From assembly GCA_946406015.1 (NCBI GenBank), contig CAMJJD010000010.1, positions 1-50,976 on the forward strand: a DNA stretch of 50,976 nucleotides, written 5' to 3'. The stretch is from an uncultured Bacteroidales bacterium. GTDB taxonomy: Bacteria > Bacteroidota > Bacteroidia > Bacteroidales > P3. Below, piece after piece: positions 48,905-50,976 of the stretch (position 1 is the stretch's first letter; each line of letters begins with the position of its first letter). The translations under genes and the position numbers were made by a program. The notes beneath the pieces were generated by a model. That model had not been told where the DNA came from. It made no database searches and saw only the letters and a list, made by a program, of their open reading frames with translations.

Positions 48905-50821
48905 ATGAAAAACACCGCCATCTTATTCATTCTGTTTGCTTTCGCGGCTTGCGGCGTAGCACAGGCGCAGAGCGACAATTCTGTTCAGGTTGTCTACAAC
49001 GGCACTTCGGCGACGGTCACCGTGGCCGACAACATCAGCCAGTATCTGACCGTCAGCCAGCAGGGGGCACACGTCTCTATCGCGCAGAGCGACTCTGTGG
49101 CCAGCGAGATTACCTACACGCTGAGCGGCACGTCGACCGACGGCGAGTTCTATATGTCGGGCAGCTACAAGGCCACCATCGAGCTTAATGGCCTCACCTT
49201 GACCAACGCCACGCCTGTCTACAGCGGTGCCGCCGTACACATCCAGAACGGCAAGCGTATCAACGTGAAGGTCATCACCGGCACCACCAACACCCTTGTC
49301 GACGCCGCCACCGGCTCGCAGAAGGGCTGCCTCTATGTGAAGGGCCACGCCGAATTCAAGCAGCAGGGCACCCTCAACGTGGTGGGCAACGTGAAGCACG
49401 CCATCAAGGCCGGCGAGTACATCAGCCTGAAGAACGCTACGCTCAACATCACCTCGGCTGTGGGCGACGGCATCTCGTGCAACCAGTATTTCCTGATGGA
49501 AAGTGGCACCATCAACATCAGCGGCACGGGCGACGACGGCATCCAGTGCGATCTTGAGGGCGACACAGCCACCGCCATCACCGAGGACCACGAGGACGAG
49601 GACAGCGGCAATATCTATATCGAGGGCGGCAACATCACCGTCAACTGTGCAGCCATCGCCGCCAAGGGCATCAAGGCGGCTGGCGACATCTTCATCTCCG
49701 GCGAGCCTGTCATCGATGTCACCACCAGCGGCAATGGAGAAAGGGACGAAGAGGACCTTGAAACCAATGCCGCCTGCGGCATCAGTGCCGACGGCGACAT
49801 CGATATCAGCGGCGGCACCCTCACGCTCACCGCCACCGGCTCGGGCGGCAAGGGTATGAAGTGCGACAGTGTGCTGACCATCAGCGGCGGCGACATCACG
49901 GTGACTACTTCCGGCGGCTTATACTACAACAACGGCACCACAGAGAACACCAACTATACCGGCAACACCGACCACATCAGCAGCGACTACTACTCGTCGC
50001 CCAAGGGCATCAAGGCCGGCGTGAAGACGCAGGTGGGCAACAGCTACACCTACGGCGGCGGAATGGTTATCAGCGGCGGCAAACTCAAGGTGACCACCAG
50101 CGGCCGTAACGCTGAGGGCATCGAGAGCAAGAACTACCTCAATGTCACCGGCGGTGAGATCTATGTCAACGCCTATGACGACGGCATCAACTCGGCTCAG
50201 GACCTCACCATCACAGGCGGCTATGTCTATTCCCGCTCCAACAACAACGACGGCATCGACGCCAACGGCAATGTCTACCTCAACGGTGGTTTGGTCTATG
50301 CCATCGGTTCGGGCGGTGCAGAGAATGCCATCGATGCCAACAGCGAGGAGGGCAAGAAGGTCTATGTCAATGGCGGTGTTCTTATCGCCGTGGGTGGCGT
50401 TGAGAACGGTGCCACCTACAACCAGCCCAAGATTCAGCAATCCTCTGTCAGCAGCAATACCTGGTACACCGTCACCTATGGCGACAACGCTGTAGCTTTC
50501 AAAACTCCCACCATCAGCACTGGCGGTGGCCCCGGCGGTGGCGGCCCCGGTGGTGGCAATTCAAGCGGACTTGTCATCTCCGCCCCCAGCACTCCCTCTC
50601 TTGCCACCGGCAACAACGTCACCGACGGCACCTCTTATTTCGAAGGCAATTGCTATGTTGGAGACGGCAGTGTCGGCATTGATGATGTGGAGGCCGGGCA
50701 GCAGATTGTCAACGACCCGCGCGTCTTCACCATCGACGGCCGCTACCTCGGCACCGAAGTCCCAGCCACCTTCCGCGGTGTCTACATCCAAAACGGCAAG
50801 AAGCACGTCAAGTTGCAGTAA
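48905..50821 (+). CDS. secreted Cthe_2159-like carbohydrate-binding beta-helix protein
   Basis: A 638-residue protein with signal peptide MKNTAILFILFAFAACGVAQA. Most of it is a right-handed beta-helix-like series of short strands (GSYKATIELNGLTLTNATPVYSGAAVHIQNGKRINVKVITGT, HAIKAGEYISLKNATLNITSAVGDGISCNQYFLMESGTINISGTGDDGIQ), with recurrent acidic DGI(S/Q/D) turns suited to calcium binding. This fits the Cthe_2159 family, whose founder binds polygalacturonate. A Gly/Pro-rich linker (GGGPGGGGPGGG) leads to a tail with VFTIDGRYLGTE...GVYIQNGKKHVKL, which resembles a T9SS type A sorting domain. Start supported by the signal peptide. Confidence 0.88.
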   Translation: MKNTAILFILFAFAACGVAQAQSDNSVQVVYNGTSATVTVADNISQYLTVSQQGAHVSIAQSDSVASEITYTLSGTSTDGEFYMSGSYKATIELNGLTLTNATPVYSGAAVHIQNGKRINVKVITGTTNTLVDAATGSQKGCLYVKGHAEFKQQGTLNVVGNVKHAIKAGEYISLKNATLNITSAVGDGISCNQYFLMESGTINISGTGDDGIQCDLEGDTATAITEDHEDEDSGNIYIEGGNITVNCAAIAAKGIKAAGDIFISGEPVIDVTTSGNGERDEEDLETNAACGISADGDIDISGGTLTLTATGSGGKGMKCDSVLTISGGDITVTTSGGLYYNNGTTENTNYTGNTDHISSDYYSSPKGIKAGVKTQVGNSYTYGGGMVISGGKLKVTTSGRNAEGIESKNYLNVTGGEIYVNAYDDGINSAQDLTITGGYVYSRSNNNDGIDANGNVYLNGGLVYAIGSGGAENAIDANSEEGKKVYVNGGVLIAVGGVENGATYNQPKIQQSSVSSNTWYTVTYGDNAVAFKTPTISTGGGPGGGGPGGGNSSGLVISAPSTPSLATGNNVTDGTSYFEGNCYVGDGSVGIDDVEAGQQIVNDPRVFTIDGRYLGTEVPATFRGVYIQNGKKHVKLQ

Positions 50822-50849
50822 TCCCGTCGGGACATCCTGCAAACACACG

Positions 50850-50880
50850 AAAGCCCCTCCATGCCGGAGGGGCTTTCTTT
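50850..50880 (+). terminator. intrinsic terminator after beta-helix protein gene
   Basis: A perfect 11-bp stem, AAAGCCCCTCC (50850-50860) with GGAGGGGCTTT (50866-50876), is followed by a T-rich run. Confidence 0.92.
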
Positions 50881-50898
50881 CTTCTTTTTCTCCCGCTG

Positions 50899-50932
50899 CG
50901 CGTAATCCTTTTGTGAGAACGTGAATTGCCGT
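50899..50932 (+). repeat. 34-nt dispersed repeat, copy 2
   Basis: Identical to 43135-43168. The related flank continues to at least 50955 (AATTAATCCCCTTCGGGTAA), and the preceding TCCCGCTGCGCG also occurs at about 43051-43062. The rest of the window to 50976 shows no gene. Confidence 0.92.
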
Positions 50933-50976
50933 CAATTAATCCCCTTCGGGTAATTCAAGCCATTCGCCTTTCTTAA

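Overview
The window comes from a Bacteroidetes chromosome, most likely an uncultured, fairly GC-rich member of the Bacteroidales. The evidence is the repeated promoter element TAnnTTTG upstream of genes, lipoprotein-rich gene content, type IX secretion (T9SS) sorting domains of both type A and type B, an RprY-type regulator, a short (78 aa) AtpC, and the ftsX-DUF3098-uppP-truB cluster. No prophage, insertion sequence, CRISPR array or rRNA operon is visible. The left edge cuts a tRNA-Arg(ACG).

Layout. 0.2-4.7 kb (minus): ECF sigma factor, outer-membrane protein and acetyltransferase in one overlapping operon, then a GT2 glycosyltransferase and CorA. 5.5-13.6 kb (plus): lipoprotein and nitroreductase; an ECF sigma / anti-sigma-like / GIN-domain outer-membrane protein set; a TonB-dependent receptor, a periplasmic HMA (metal-binding) protein and a T9SS-exported M14 carboxypeptidase; a lipoprotein. 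13.7-22.9 kb (minus): the cvpA-dus-TPR-pyrB-pyrI-membrane protein run, then PAP2 phosphatase, obgE, adk, two FKBP lipoproteins and nrnA. 23.6-30.5 kb (plus): cyclophilin, RprY-like regulator, MBL hydrolase, glycosyltransferase, MORN protein, lipoprotein, S9 peptidase. 30.6-34.4 kb: peptide-binding lipoprotein (minus), two small lipoproteins and an acetyltransferase (plus). 34.4-45.2 kb (minus): amidohydrolase, atpC-atpD, truB-uppP-DUF3098-ftsX, dnaN, lipoprotein, dapD and a T9SS type B surface protein. 45.5-50.8 kb: ftcD and a 40-residue lipoprotein (plus), AraC regulator (minus), and a divergent Cthe_2159-like beta-helix protein (plus).

The most unusual content is not in the genes. First, five 46-bp elements share one rigid architecture, GTTC-N7-GTTC-N16-GAAC-N7-GAAC. 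They lie only in the three longest divergent intergenic gaps. The spacer sequences differ between copies, but the best copies remain self-complementary, and two copies also share a 12-nt tail at the same distance. Second, short tandem repeats, mostly 7-8 nt, fill many gaps, and members of the same families sit inside genes without breaking the frame: GT2, M14 peptidase, peptide-binding protein, amidohydrolase and TruB. In the M14 gene four perfect heptamers lie just before the T9SS sorting signal, and gain or loss of one unit would truncate the protein. Third, a 20-bp palindrome occurs three times in-frame in the anti-sigma-like gene and once between genes, reminiscent of the protein-coding palindromic elements of Rickettsia.

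All functions are assigned from motifs and recalled family features. No database search was possible.
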